Assembly: GCA_902768665.1 (NCBI GenBank)
Contig: CACXMA010000006.1
Location: 62,001-126,000 of the forward strand
Length of the DNA stretch: 64,000 nucleotides
Reading direction: 5' to 3'
Source: an uncultured Bacteroidia bacterium
GTDB lineage: Bacteria; Bacteroidota; Bacteroidia; Bacteroidales; UBA932
The notes under the pieces are model-generated. The model was not told the origin of the DNA and did no database searches. It worked only from the letters and a program-made list of their open reading frames with translations. Made by a program: the position numbers and the translations under genes. This document shows positions 41,700 through 52,200 of this stretch, one piece after another. The number at the start of each line of letters is the position of its first letter. Position 1 is the stretch's first letter.

Positions 41700-42752
41700 T
41701 CAGTAGTCCTCGATGTTGTACTTGGTGAGGATGTCCATGTGCATGAAATTGTCGCGGCGGACAGGCTGGCGGCCGAAGACGATGAGGTCCGCCATCGCCT
41801 GGATCGCCAGGCCGACCTGCTCGTCGGGGTGCTGGCCGATGAGCATGGTGATGTAGCCGTGCCGGAGGGCCTGGAGGTTGGCTTCGAGGTTGTCGAAGCC
41901 GATGACGCGGCGCTCGCGGTCCGGGTGGGAGCGCAGGTAGGGGAGGAGCAGGTGGACGCGGGAATTGAACATGACGATGTGCCGCACCTGCGGATGCTCG
42001 CCGAAGAAGGCTTCCAGCGTCGCCAGCGAGGCGTCCGGGTCCGCCGGGTCGATGAAACGGCTGTGGATCGTGCAGGCGGGGCAGTTCTGGAGCATGTAGT
42101 CCATGAATCCGGCGCGGCGGTTCACGGTCGGGTCGCTCTGGCGCTCCTTGTCGCGGTGGACGCGGACAATCAGCACGTCCGAGATCTCCTTCCCGCCGGT
42201 CAGAAGGTCGGCGCAGAGATAGCCGCTCTTGTAAAGGGGCATGCCGTAATAGGCTGTATATCCGTCGATTTCGAGCTTCGAATCGATGAATGCGTAGGGG
42301 ATACCGCGCTGCTGGAGCACGCCGACCAGCGTCAGGGTGCCGGCGCGGAACATGGGGGCGATGACCACGGCCGAAGGGCGGCTTTCCAGCATGCCGAGGC
42401 AGGCATCCCGGAAGGACTCCTCGCTGTACTGGTCGTAGCTGAAGTGCCGGATGCGGATGCGCATGGGAAGGAGGTTCTCCCGGACCTTGTCGAGCGTGGA
42501 GAGGGCCAGCTCCCAGAACGAACCCTTTTCGTCGCTCGGAACGAGCAGGGCGATGGTATGGACCTCCCGGCGGGCGAGGATGGAAGCGTTGAGGTCGGGC
42601 TCATAACCGAGCTCGCGGACGGCCTCCATGACCTTCTCGCGGCTTTTTTTCGACACTTCTCCGCGGTTGTGCAGGACCCTGTCGACCGTGCCTTTGGAAA
42701 GGCCGGTCAGCCGGGCAATGTCCATGATGGTCGTTTTCCGCTCGGGAGCCAT
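41700..42752 (-). CDS. LacI-family transcriptional regulator of the pectin locus
   Basis: The 350-residue protein has a LacI helix-turn-helix (about 7-55; TIMDIARLTGLSKGTVDRVLHNRG and the hinge region REKVMEAVRELGYEPD). A periplasmic-binding-protein-like sensor domain follows (VHTIALLVPSDEKGSFW, VVIAPMFRAGTL, RRVIGFDNLEANLQAL). It is divergent from the polygalacturonase gene and the long pectin operon, with palindromes between them, and so is the natural candidate regulator. The effector is probably a galacturonate-derived compound (inference). The ATG at 42752 starts the conserved MAPERKTTIMD. Confidence 0.92.
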   Translation of the reverse strand: MAPERKTTIMDIARLTGLSKGTVDRVLHNRGEVSKKSREKVMEAVRELGYEPDLNASILARREVHTIALLVPSDEKGSFWELALSTLDKVRENLLPMRIRIRHFSYDQYSEESFRDACLGMLESRPSAVVIAPMFRAGTLTLVGVLQQRGIPYAFIDSKLEIDGYTAYYGMPLYKSGYLCADLLTGGKEISDVLIVRVHRDKERQSDPTVNRRAGFMDYMLQNCPACTIHSRFIDPADPDASLATLEAFFGEHPQVRHIVMFNSRVHLLLPYLRSHPDRERRVIGFDNLEANLQALRHGYITMLIGQHPDEQVGLAIQAMADLIVFGRQPVRRDNFMHMDILTKYNIEDY

Positions 42753-42774
42753 GATTAAAAAAGATTCGACTCCG

Positions 42775-42782
42775 CAAATATA
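42775..42782 (-). promoter_or_regulatory. -7 element of the lacI-type regulator gene
   Basis: The minus strand reads TATATTTG, matching TAnnTTTG, 22 bp before the ATG at 42752. Confidence 0.6.
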
Positions 42783-42807
42783 CAAATTTTCAATCAAATC
42801 CGTTACC

Positions 42808-42892
42808 GTTCACGAAAATATCGACAAAAATTTCCGTGAACGTGCACGGAATCCGAAAAAGATTATTATCTTTGCACCGTTAACGCGCTAAC
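42808..42892. promoter_or_regulatory. Pectin-operon promoter with overlapping candidate operators
   Basis: TATCTTTG (42867-42874) is the -7 element for the operon starting at 42906. Palindromes cluster around it. GTTCACG (42808-42814) pairs with CGTGAAC (42835-42841), TTCCGTG (42832-42838) pairs with CACGGAA (42845-42851), and GTTA...TAAC (42879-42892) lies on the expected start site. The GTTAACG type resembles LacI-family operators, so repression by the divergent regulator is likely. Confidence 0.6.
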
Positions 42893-42905
42893 ACTAATAA
42901 CACCC

Positions 42906-44375
42906 ATGCGGATTCATTCCCGTTTCGTGCTTTTTCTGGCTGCCCTTGCTGCCGCCGCCTGCGGCTCAGAAAAGACTTCTGAGTTTGCCCGCCTTTATGA
43001 AGGCCTCCCCTTTGAAATGCCCGTCCTCGAACGCCCCGACATCCCGCAGCGGAGCGTCTCCATCGTCGATTTCGGCGCCGTCCCCGACGGCGTGACGCTT
43101 TGCAGCGATGCTTTCGCCAAGGCCATCGACAGCCTCGTGGAGCAGGGGGGCGGCACCGTCATCGTCCCGGAAGGACTCTGGCTCAGCGGCCCGATCGGCC
43201 TGCAGAGCCAGATCGAGCTGCGCCTCGAAAAGGGCGCCGTGCTCATGTTCTCCCCGGACCAGGACCTCTACCCGATCATCGACACCAACTTCGAGGGCCT
43301 CGACGTCCGTCGCTGCCTTTCCCCGATCCATGCCGAAGGCGCCCGTGACATCGCCATCACCGGCGAGGGCATCATCGACGGCAACGGCGACGCCTGGCGC
43401 GAAGTCAAGCGCCGCAAGGTGGGGGACGACCAGTGGAAAAACATCGTCAGGAAGGGCGGCGTGCTCGCCGACGACGGCAGCGCCTGGTATCCCGACGAAG
43501 GCTACAAGGCCGCCCGTGCGACCGCCGGTTCGCTGAACAAACCCTCCGACGAGCTCGACGAGCAGTATATCAAGACCTTCCTCCGGCCGGTGATGGTGTC
43601 GCTGCGCGAATGCGAGAACATCCTCCTCGAGGGGGTCACCTACCAGAACAGCCCCTGCTGGAATATCCATCCGCTGTGGTGCAGGAACCTGATCGTCAAG
43701 GACGTCATCGTCCGGAACCCACATTACAGCACCAACGGCGACGGCATCGACATCGAGGGCTGCGAGAACGTCATCCTGACCGGCAGCACTTTCGACGTCG
43801 GCGATGACGCCATCTGCATCAAGTCCGGCAAGGACGAGGACGGCCGTCGTCACGGCAAGGTCTGCCGCAACCTCATCATCGAGGGCTGCACGGTCTACCA
43901 CGGCCACGGCGGATTCGTCATCGGCAGCGAAATGTCCGGCGGCGTCGAGAACATCAAAGTGAGCAACTGCAGCTTCCTCGGCACGGACGTCGGCCTGCGC
44001 TTCAAGAGCACCCGCGGCCGCGGCGGTCTGGTCAGGGACATCTGGTGCGAGAACATCGCCATGAAGGATATCGTCTCCTACGCCGTCATCTTCAACCTCT
44101 ACTACGCCGGCGTCGCCGCTTCGGACAAGGCCGACGGCCAGGAGGAAGACCTCGCCCCCGTCGACGAGACCACGCCCGAGTTCCGCGACATCCATTTCCG
44201 GAACATCTCCTGCTCCGGCGCGAAGCAGGCCATCTACCTGAACGGCCTTCCCGAGCTCCCGCTGTCGGGACTTGACTTCCATGACTGCGTCTTCACGGCC
44301 GACAAGGGCGCCGAGGTGCATTACGCCAAGGACGTCGTCTTCGACAATGTCATTGTAAACGGTACTGCTTTATGA
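42906..44375 (+). CDS. GH28 polygalacturonase, lipoprotein
   Basis: The 489-residue protein has a lipobox (LAALAAAAC) and the right-handed beta-helix of GH28. All catalytic blocks are present: STNGDGIDIEG, VGDDAICIKSG (paired Asp), GHGGFVIGSEMSGG (His) and LRFKSTRGRGG (Arg, Lys). It hydrolyses galacturonan, probably exo-acting like Bacteroides homologues. It is the first gene of the pectin operon and overlaps the following gene by 4 bp. Confidence 0.95.
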   Translation: MRIHSRFVLFLAALAAAACGSEKTSEFARLYEGLPFEMPVLERPDIPQRSVSIVDFGAVPDGVTLCSDAFAKAIDSLVEQGGGTVIVPEGLWLSGPIGLQSQIELRLEKGAVLMFSPDQDLYPIIDTNFEGLDVRRCLSPIHAEGARDIAITGEGIIDGNGDAWREVKRRKVGDDQWKNIVRKGGVLADDGSAWYPDEGYKAARATAGSLNKPSDELDEQYIKTFLRPVMVSLRECENILLEGVTYQNSPCWNIHPLWCRNLIVKDVIVRNPHYSTNGDGIDIEGCENVILTGSTFDVGDDAICIKSGKDEDGRRHGKVCRNLIIEGCTVYHGHGGFVIGSEMSGGVENIKVSNCSFLGTDVGLRFKSTRGRGGLVRDIWCENIAMKDIVSYAVIFNLYYAGVAASDKADGQEEDLAPVDETTPEFRDIHFRNISCSGAKQAIYLNGLPELPLSGLDFHDCVFTADKGAEVHYAKDVVFDNVIVNGTAL

Positions 44376-46111
44376 GAATCCTTCGAAAAAGATGCCCCGC
44401 ATTCGCTGGGCATGACGGTTTCGTCATTCCATGGCTTGATTATACCGTCATTCCACGGCTTGTCCGTGGAATCTGTGCGCTAGCCGCCATCTGGCTCACC
44501 GCCAGCTCCTTCACCATCCACCTGATGGGCGACAGCACCTGCGCCGAGAAGGATCTTCCCAAGGCCGGAGAGGAACGCGGATGGGGGATGATGTTCCAGA
44601 ATTTCCTCGATCCCGCCGCCGTCACCGTCATCAATTATGCCCAGAACGGCCGCAGCACCAAGAGTTTCCGTGACCTCGGCCTCTGGGACAAGGTCTACGA
44701 GGCCGTGCAGCCCGGTGACTATGTCTTCATCCAGTTCGGCCACAACGACGCCAAGGCCGACGATCCCGCCCGCTACGCCCCGGCGTTCGGCGCCTACCAG
44801 GACAACCTCCGAGCCTTTATCGACGGCGTCCGCGAGAAGGGCGGCACCCCGGTGCTCCTGACTCCGATCGCCCGCCGCTGGTTCAAGGGCGGAAAGCTCG
44901 ACCGCAACTGCCACACCGACTATCCCGAGGCCATGCGCCAGGTCGCTGCCGAGAAGGGCGTCACCCTCCTCGACATCACGACCCCGACCCTCGACTGGAT
45001 CGAAGCGCTCGGCGACGAGGCGTCCAAGGCCTATTTCATGATTTCCACCGGCAAGGACGACAACACGCATCTCGTCCCCCGCGGCGCCCGCAAGGTCACC
45101 GAGATCATCTGCGGAAAGATTGAGGCCCAGCTTCCCGAAATTGCAAAGCATCTTCGCCGCTACGACATCGTCGTCGACGCCACGGGCCACGGCGACTGCA
45201 TGACCGTCCAGGAAGGCATCAACGCCTGCCCGGACTACCGCCACGGCGGCATCACCACCCTCCACATCAACGCCGGCACCTACTGCGAAGAGGTGATTAT
45301 CCCCCACAACAAGTTCCGCCTCCACATCAGCGGCGACGGCGCGGACAGGACCCTCATTACCTTCGGCAAGTACGCCAAGCAGAACTGGGACGTGACCGGC
45401 ACCCCTGTCGGCACCTCCGGCAGCGCCAGCGTCTATGTCCACGCCAGCTACATCACCTTCGAGGACCTGAGCTTCGAGAATTCCGCCGGCGAGGGCAAGG
45501 ACATCGCCCAGGCCGTGGCCGTGTTCACGGACGGCGACTTTCTCTTCTTCCACCGCTGCCGTTTCCTCGGGAACCAGGACACCTTATATACCTACGGACG
45601 TTATGGCAAGGACGGCGGCATCAAGCGGAATTACTTCCTTGACTGCTACATCGAGGGCACGACCGATTTCATCTTCGGCCCGTCCATCGCCTACTTCGAA
45701 AACTGCACGATCCACTCCAAGAAGAACAGCTACGTGACAGCCGCCAGCACCCTCCCGGGACAGAAATACGGCTATGTGTTCAAAAACTGCACGCTGACCG
45801 CCGCTGAGGGCATCGACAAATGCTATCTCGGCCGTCCCTGGGGCGCCTATGCCAAGACGGTTTTCATCGACTGCTGGCTCGGGGACCATATCCTCGCCGA
45901 GGGCTGGCACGACTGGGAGAAGGAAGGGAAGCCCGACACCAAGAAGAATTCCTATTACGCCGAATACGGTTCGAAGGGCCCCGGTGCCCGCGGGCCGCGC
46001 GTGAAGTGGAGCTATCGGCTGAAAAAGAAGGAACTCGCGGATTACAGCTTTGAGAAAGTGATGTTCCAGGAGCAGGACGGCATCGTCTGGGATCCTTATA
46101 ACAACCAATAA
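44372..46111 (+). CDS. CE12 rhamnogalacturonan acetylesterase - CE8 pectin methylesterase fusion
   Basis: The 579-residue protein has an SGNH esterase at about 48-265 (MGDSTCAEKD with the Ser, QFGHNDAK, DNTHLVPRGA with Asp and His). A CE8 beta-helix follows at about 270-575 (GNQDTLYTYGR, GTTDFIFGPSIAYFENC with an Asp, YLGRPWGAYAK with the Arg). Together they remove acetyl and methyl groups so that lyases and GH28 can act. The N-terminus is odd. After MRILRK, about 30 residues are encoded by repeats C and B (44391-44475) before the hydrophobic CALAAIWLTASS, so the repeats appear to have split the signal peptide. Confidence 0.93.
   Translation: MRILRKRCPAFAGHDGFVIPWLDYTVIPRLVRGICALAAIWLTASSFTIHLMGDSTCAEKDLPKAGEERGWGMMFQNFLDPAAVTVINYAQNGRSTKSFRDLGLWDKVYEAVQPGDYVFIQFGHNDAKADDPARYAPAFGAYQDNLRAFIDGVREKGGTPVLLTPIARRWFKGGKLDRNCHTDYPEAMRQVAAEKGVTLLDITTPTLDWIEALGDEASKAYFMISTGKDDNTHLVPRGARKVTEIICGKIEAQLPEIAKHLRRYDIVVDATGHGDCMTVQEGINACPDYRHGGITTLHINAGTYCEEVIIPHNKFRLHISGDGADRTLITFGKYAKQNWDVTGTPVGTSGSASVYVHASYITFEDLSFENSAGEGKDIAQAVAVFTDGDFLFFHRCRFLGNQDTLYTYGRYGKDGGIKRNYFLDCYIEGTTDFIFGPSIAYFENCTIHSKKNSYVTAASTLPGQKYGYVFKNCTLTAAEGIDKCYLGRPWGAYAKTVFIDCWLGDHILAEGWHDWEKEGKPDTKKNSYYAEYGSKGPGARGPRVKWSYRLKKKELADYSFEKVMFQEQDGIVWDPYNNQ
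44391..44418 (-). repeat. Repeat C, in frame in the CE12-CE8 signal-peptide region
   Basis: GATGCCCCGC and CTGGGCATGACGG match the C units of R2. The gene frame reads RCPAFAGHDG through it. It is followed by a B fragment (44423-44440) and a full B copy (44447-44475). Confidence 0.85.
44447..44475 (+). repeat. Palindromic repeat B, in frame in the CE12-CE8 signal-peptide region
   Basis: Arms ATTCCACGG and CCGTGGAAT surround CTTGT. In this gene it is read as VIPRLVRGIC, whereas the uxaA copy is read in a different phase (SSFHGSSVES). Both phases are open. Confidence 0.88.
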
Positions 46112-47334
46112 TGAAACGGATTGCTATTATACTGGCTGCGGCCATCATGACTGCCTGCGGGGTGCAACTTCCTGTCGCAGGCGATGTCCCGTCAAGGACC
46201 GAGGAACGTTTCAGCGAGAAGATCGTGCGCAGCGAGATGCAGCGTTTCCCGCAGGCGACCTGGCTGGACGGCCTCGAGGGTACGCTGAAGTGGAACTATA
46301 CCACGGGCCTCGAACTCAAGGCCTTCATGGATGTGTATGAGATTGCCCGGATCGCTCCGTACCACCACAACGACAAAGCCATCCTCGACTATGTCGAAAG
46401 CTGGTACGACGCGGTGATTGACGGGAACGGCACCATCTACAACTACAAGAAATCCAATTTCTCCACGGACCATATCTGCCCCGGCCGCACGCTCTTCCAG
46501 CTCTACGACCGCACGGGCAAGCGGAAATACCGCGCCGCGATGGACGTTCTCTTCGACCAGCTGATGGACCAGCCGAGGACTCCGGAAGGCGGTTTCTGGC
46601 ACAAGCAGATCTATCCGAACCAGATGTGGCTCGACGGCCTCTACATGGCCCAGCCCTTCTATGCCGAGTACGCCGCCCGTTACGTCAGCGACCCCTCCAT
46701 CCGCAAGGCCATCTACGCCGACATCTGCCACCAGTTCGTGACGGTGTACCGCAATACCTGGGACTGGCAGACCGGTCTGCTGCGCCATGCCTGGGACGCT
46801 TCACTCGAGTCGTTCTGGTGCGACCCGATTACGGGCCAGAGCCAGCACGCCTGGGGCCGCGCCATGGGATGGTACTGCATGGCCCTTGTCGATGTGATCG
46901 AACGACTCCCAAACGGGGATGAGCGCACCGAGCTGGCGACGCTGCTCCAGGAAATCTACTCCGCCCTCCCGCGCTATGCGGATCCCGCTACGGGGATGTG
47001 GTATCAGGTCCTGGACTGCCCCGGCCGCGAAGGAAACTATCTGGAGGCGACCGCGAGCGCCATGTTCGTCTATGCCTGGCTCAAGGGCGTGCGCCTCGGT
47101 GTTCTCGCCGGACTGGACGAGGCCCGGGCCGCTTTCCATTCCCTCCTCAGCACCTTCGTTACGGAGGAGGACGGCATCGTGACGCTCCACCGCTGCTGCG
47201 AAGTCGCCGGCCTCGGCGGCAAGAATAACCGCAGCGGAGACTACGACTATTATATTAATGAACGCGTGCGCGACAACGACCCCAAGGGGATCGGCCCGCT
47301 GATCTGGGCAGCGCTCGAATATGAAAGACTATGA
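46111..47334 (+). CDS. GH105 unsaturated rhamnogalacturonyl/galacturonyl hydrolase, lipoprotein
   Basis: The 407-residue protein has a lipobox (AAAIMTAC). The GH105 (YteR/RhiN) alpha-barrel is shown by LKWNYTTGLELKAFMDVYE, DAVIDGNGTIYNYKKSNFS (catalytic Asp region), NQMWLDGLYMAQPFYAEYA and AWGRAMGWYCMALVDVIERL. It hydrolyses the unsaturated uronic acid from oligosaccharides made by pectin lyases, completing the lyase route. It overlaps the previous stop by 1 bp and the next start by 4 bp. Confidence 0.94.
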   Translation: MKRIAIILAAAIMTACGVQLPVAGDVPSRTEERFSEKIVRSEMQRFPQATWLDGLEGTLKWNYTTGLELKAFMDVYEIARIAPYHHNDKAILDYVESWYDAVIDGNGTIYNYKKSNFSTDHICPGRTLFQLYDRTGKRKYRAAMDVLFDQLMDQPRTPEGGFWHKQIYPNQMWLDGLYMAQPFYAEYAARYVSDPSIRKAIYADICHQFVTVYRNTWDWQTGLLRHAWDASLESFWCDPITGQSQHAWGRAMGWYCMALVDVIERLPNGDERTELATLLQEIYSALPRYADPATGMWYQVLDCPGREGNYLEATASAMFVYAWLKGVRLGVLAGLDEARAAFHSLLSTFVTEEDGIVTLHRCCEVAGLGGKNNRSGDYDYYINERVRDNDPKGIGPLIWAALEYERL

Positions 47335-49175
47335 AAAAAGTTCTCGCAATCCTTGCCGGCGCACTGCTGCTGACCGCCTGCGGTGACGACAGCAAGGAAG
47401 AAACCCAGAAGGTTTCCGTCCCGGAGGCCCCGTCGAGGGTCGCCCTCCACGGAACGCCGACCGAGACATCCCTGACCTTCCAGTGGACGGCCGTGAGCGG
47501 CGCGACCTCCTATGAGTACAAACTGACGCTCGGCACGGAGCAGGTCCAGTCCGAAACGGTCAAGAGCCGCAACGTGACCGTCTCCGGCCTGACCGCAGGG
47601 ACGACCTACCAGTTCTCCGTCCGCAGTATCAATGAGGCCGGAAAGTCCGGCTGGAGCACGCCCGTCGAGGCAACGACCGCTGCCGGCGAAGATCCTGGTC
47701 CCGGCCCGGGTCCCGATCCCGGTCCGAATCCGACCGTTTCCTATGAGGATTTCGCCATCCCTGCCGCCGAGGAAGACGGCCCGGCCCGCGCTTTCCCCGG
47801 TGCCGAGGGCGGCGGTATGTACGCCACCGGCGGCCGCGGCGGCACCGTCTACCATGTGACCAGCCTCGCGGATACCAACACCGAAGGCACCCTCCGCTTC
47901 GCCGTGAACCAGAGCGGCCCCCGCACGGTTGTCTTTGACGTTGCCGGCGTGATCGAGCTCCAGAGCCAGCTCAACGTGACCAAGGGCGATCTGACCATCG
48001 CCGGCCAGACGGCCCCGGGCGACGGTATCTGCCTGAAGAACTACACCTTCCGCATCAGCGCATCGAACGTCATCGTCCGCTTTATCCGCTGCCGCATGGG
48101 CGACGAGACCGCGACGGAGGACGACGCCATCCAGGTGATGAGCCACGACGAAAAGTATTCGGGCATCATCATCGACCACTGCTCCGTCAGCTGGAGCACC
48201 GACGAATGCGCCTCCTTCTACGGCATGAAGGACTTCACCTTCCAGTGGAACATCGTCTCCGAGAGCCTCCGCGTCTCGGTCCACGAAAAGGGCACCCACG
48301 GCTACGGCGGCATCTGGGGCGGCAACAACGCCACCTACCACCACAACCTCCTGGCGCACCACGACAGCCGTAACCCGCGCATCGACCACGACTACGTCTC
48401 GACGCAGAAGGGCCCCGTCTCCATCGTCAACAACGTGGTCTACAACTGGAGCGGCAACACCTGCTACGGCGGCGAGAGTTCCAACAAGAACGGCTCCGAC
48501 TACAAGAAATACAACTTTGTCGGCAATTACTACAAGCCCGGTCCGGCGACCCCGAACAACCACATCTGGTTCCTCGAGCCCACCACCTCCTGCAGCAACT
48601 GCGGCGGCACCATCCTGCCCGGCCATTTCTACATGACCGGCAACTACATGCACGGCAAGAGCGCCTACAACGACAACAACTGGAGCACCAGCGCCGTCCA
48701 CGCCAGCCAGGGCACCATCGACAAAATCAAGGAGAATGTACCATACGCCTGCTCTCCGCTGAGCCTGCAGAGCGCTCAGGACGCCTTCACGGCCGTCACG
48801 GCTTATGCCGGCGCCAGCTTCTGCCGCGATGCCATCGACGAGCGTATCGCCGCTGAGACCCGTGAGGGCAAATACACCTACACGGGCAGCAAGGGCGGCA
48901 CCAAGGGCCTTATCGACACGCAGACCGATGTCGGCGGCTGGCCGGACTATAAGGCCACTTCCGAGGAGAAGGACGCCCTTCGCGACAGCGATGGCGACGG
49001 CATTCCGAACGCCGTTGAGGAAGCCTGGGGCCTCGAAAAGAGCAACAACGCCGACGGAAAGGCCTATACAATCGATCCGCAGAAACGATATACCAATCTG
49101 GAGATGTACCTCCACTATCTCGTGAAGGACATCGTCGCCGGCGGCAACGCAGGCGCCACCTATGGCAACTTATAA
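47331..49175 (+). CDS. PL1-family pectate lyase with fibronectin type III domain, lipoprotein
   Basis: The 614-residue protein has a lipobox (GALLLTAC). A fibronectin III domain (about 28-122; APSRVALHGTPTETSLTFQW, GLTAGTTYQFSVRSINEAG) and a Pro/Gly/Asp linker (GPGPGPDPGPNP) are followed by a parallel beta-helix lyase (about 145-590). Its blocks are AFPGAEGGGMYATGGRGG, GPRTVVFDVAGVIEL, IIIDHCSVSWSTDE and GGIWGGNNATYHHNLLAHH. It cleaves galacturonan by beta-elimination. It lies just before susC in the operon. Confidence 0.92.
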   Translation: MKKVLAILAGALLLTACGDDSKEETQKVSVPEAPSRVALHGTPTETSLTFQWTAVSGATSYEYKLTLGTEQVQSETVKSRNVTVSGLTAGTTYQFSVRSINEAGKSGWSTPVEATTAAGEDPGPGPGPDPGPNPTVSYEDFAIPAAEEDGPARAFPGAEGGGMYATGGRGGTVYHVTSLADTNTEGTLRFAVNQSGPRTVVFDVAGVIELQSQLNVTKGDLTIAGQTAPGDGICLKNYTFRISASNVIVRFIRCRMGDETATEDDAIQVMSHDEKYSGIIIDHCSVSWSTDECASFYGMKDFTFQWNIVSESLRVSVHEKGTHGYGGIWGGNNATYHHNLLAHHDSRNPRIDHDYVSTQKGPVSIVNNVVYNWSGNTCYGGESSNKNGSDYKKYNFVGNYYKPGPATPNNHIWFLEPTTSCSNCGGTILPGHFYMTGNYMHGKSAYNDNNWSTSAVHASQGTIDKIKENVPYACSPLSLQSAQDAFTAVTAYAGASFCRDAIDERIAAETREGKYTYTGSKGGTKGLIDTQTDVGGWPDYKATSEEKDALRDSDGDGIPNAVEEAWGLEKSNNADGKAYTIDPQKRYTNLEMYLHYLVKDIVAGGNAGATYGNL

Positions 49176-49211
49176 ACCAATATACTATTATTAACTTTTA
49201 ACCAACACTCC

Positions 49212-52200
49212 ATGAAAGCAAAGAAACTCTTTCTTGCACTGCTCGGCATGGTGACGGCGATGAGCCTCTACGGCCAGAATACCATTACCGGTATTGTGAC
49301 CGACGAGAGCGGCGAGCCCCTGATCGGGGCCGGCGTCCTCGTGGAAGGTACCTCCATCGGCGTTTCCACCGGTTTTGACGGCGATTATACGATCTCCGTC
49401 CCGGACGACGCAGTCAATCTGGTGTTCTCGTTCATCGGCCTCGCCGATCAGGTGGTCCCCATCCAGGGCCGCGCCAAGATCGACGTGGTCCTGACCTCGG
49501 ACCAGTCTTTCCTCGACGAAGTCGTCGTGGTCGGTTATGCGACGGTCAAGCGCCGCGACCTCCTCGGCTCCGTCTCCTCCGTGGGCGCTGACAAGCTCAC
49601 CGAGCAGCCCGTGACCTCCGTGTCCCAGGCTCTCTCCGGTAAGATGGCCGGTGTCTCCGTCGTCACGACGGAAGGCGACCCGGACGCCGACATCAAGATC
49701 CGCGTCCGCGGCGGCGGTTCCATCACCCAGGACAGCTCCCCGCTCTACATCGTCGACGGTTTCCCGGTAGAGTCCATCAATGACATCTCCTCCTCCGAAA
49801 TCGCCTCCATCGACGTGCTGAAGGACGCTTTCTCGACCGCCATCTACGGTTCCCGAGGCGCCAACGGCGTCGTCATCGTGACGACCAAGAGCGCCGAGAA
49901 GGGCTCCAAGCTCTCCGTCAAGTTCAACACCTACTACGGTCTCAAGACCATGGCCAACCGCAGCGCCGTCCAGACGATGGACGCCGAGAACTTCGTGAAG
50001 TTCCAGTATGAGCTCGGTTCCATCAGAGGCGACCTCACCAGCCACTACAACCCGTACTTCGGCACCTTCGCCGACCTCGGCCTCTACAGCGACGTGGCTA
50101 CGAACGACTGGGTCGACGCCGTCTTCGGCGGTACCGGTTCCACCTTCAGCGCCGACTTCTCCGTCTCGGGAAGCACCGACCGCGTGAACTGGACCCTCGG
50201 TTACGCCCATATGGACGACAACGCCATCATGCGCGGAAGCTCCTACTCCCGTGACAACCTCAACTTCAAGGGCAACTTCAAGACCTCCGAAACGACCTCT
50301 ATCGATGCCAACATCCGCTATTCCCGCATTGGCGTGCGCGGTTCCGGCGCCAACGGCATCAACGATACCGGTACCACTTCCGGCAACGGCCGTCTCAAAC
50401 ATGCGGTTTCCTATGCCCCCATCCCCGTGGCGGCTACCTCGACCGACTCCGACCTCGAGCAGGACTATGGCGACAACGCGCCGCCGCTCCTGTCCGTCGC
50501 CGACAACGACTCCAAGCGCATCCGTACCACCTGGAACGCCAACGCCGCATTCAACTGGACGATCATCGACAACCTCAAGCTCAAGATTGAGGGCGGTCTC
50601 GAGGACTATCGCCAGGGCGACGACCGCTTCTACGGTCTGACCACCTACTATGTGGCCAACAACTCGACCGTCAAGAACACGCCTTCCACGCAGCACAAGG
50701 AAGCTTTCCGTACGCGTTACCGCAACACCAACACGATCAACTACGACTTCGCCGACCTGATCGGTGACAAGCACAGCCTGACCGCCCTCCTCGGCGAGGA
50801 AATGACCATCACCAAGAGCAACACGCTCACGGACATGGTCGACGGCCTCCCGGTGTTCTATGATGCCGAAATGGCCTGGAACTTCATGGCTTCCGGTACC
50901 CCGGCTTCCTCCAACAACTACTACTCTCCGGACGACAAGCTCCTGTCCTTCTTCGGCCGTGTCAACTACGATTACGACCGTCGTTTCAGCCTGGGTGTCA
51001 CCCTCCGCGCCGACGGTTCCTCGAAGTTCTCCCGCGGCAACCGCTGGGGCTTCTTCCCGTCCGCGGCCGCATCCTGGACCATCTCCAACGAGAAGTTCAT
51101 GGCCGGCACCACCAACTGGCTCGACCAGCTCAAGCTGCGCTACAGCTTCGGTACCGCCGGTAACAACAACATCCCGTCCGGTCAGCTGCTCAAGCAGTAT
51201 GCTTCCTCCACCAGCTCCTGGCTGTCGATGACCAACAACATCTTCACCGCCGGCAAGGTGCTCAACAATCCCGACCTTACCTGGGAAACGACCTACACGC
51301 ACAATATCGGTCTTGACTTCAGCTTCTTCAAGGGCGCGGTCTCCGGTAGCGTCGAAGTCTACCAGAACGACACGAAGGACCTGCTCATCAACTTCCCGAT
51401 CCCGGGTTCCGGTTATGACAGCCAGTACCAGAATGTCGGTTCGACCCGCAACCGCGGTGTCGAGCTCACCCTCAACATGCCGCTCGTTCAGACGAAGGAC
51501 TTCTCCCTCAACATCGGCGGCAACATCGCCTACAACAAGAACAAGGTGACCGACCTCGGCGGCCTCGAGTCCATCATGGCGCAGTCCTACTGGGCTTCCA
51601 CCGAAATCGGCGACGACTACATCGTCCAGGTCGGACAGCCGCTCGGCAACATGTACGGCTACGTCAGCGACGGCATGTACACGACCGAGGACTTCACCTG
51701 GGACGGCACCAAGTGGGTGCTCAACGACGGTGTCGCGGATGCTTCCGGTATCATCGGTTCCGCCTATATGCGCCCGGGTGCCCCGAAGTACAAGGACATC
51801 GACAACAGCGTCGAGGTGCTTGACGACGAAGGCAACGTGATCGGTTACACCTCCGACGGCAAGATCACCGCCGCCGACCGCAAGGTCATCGGCAACGCCG
51901 CTCCGGACTTCACCGGCGGTATCTCCCTCAGCGCCTACTACAAGGGCTTTGACTTCAGCGCCAACTTCAACTACATGATCGGCAACGACGTGTACAACGC
52001 GAACAAGGTGGAATTCACCAGCTCCCGCAAGTACTACAACCGCAACCTGATCAATATGATGAACGTGGCCGACCGCTGGACGAACATCGACTGGGCGACC
52101 GGCGAACTCGTCAACGACCCCGACCTCCTCAATGCCATGAACGCCGGCAAGACGATGTGGAACCCCGCCATCGGCACCGCCGTCTTCAGCGACTGGGCCG

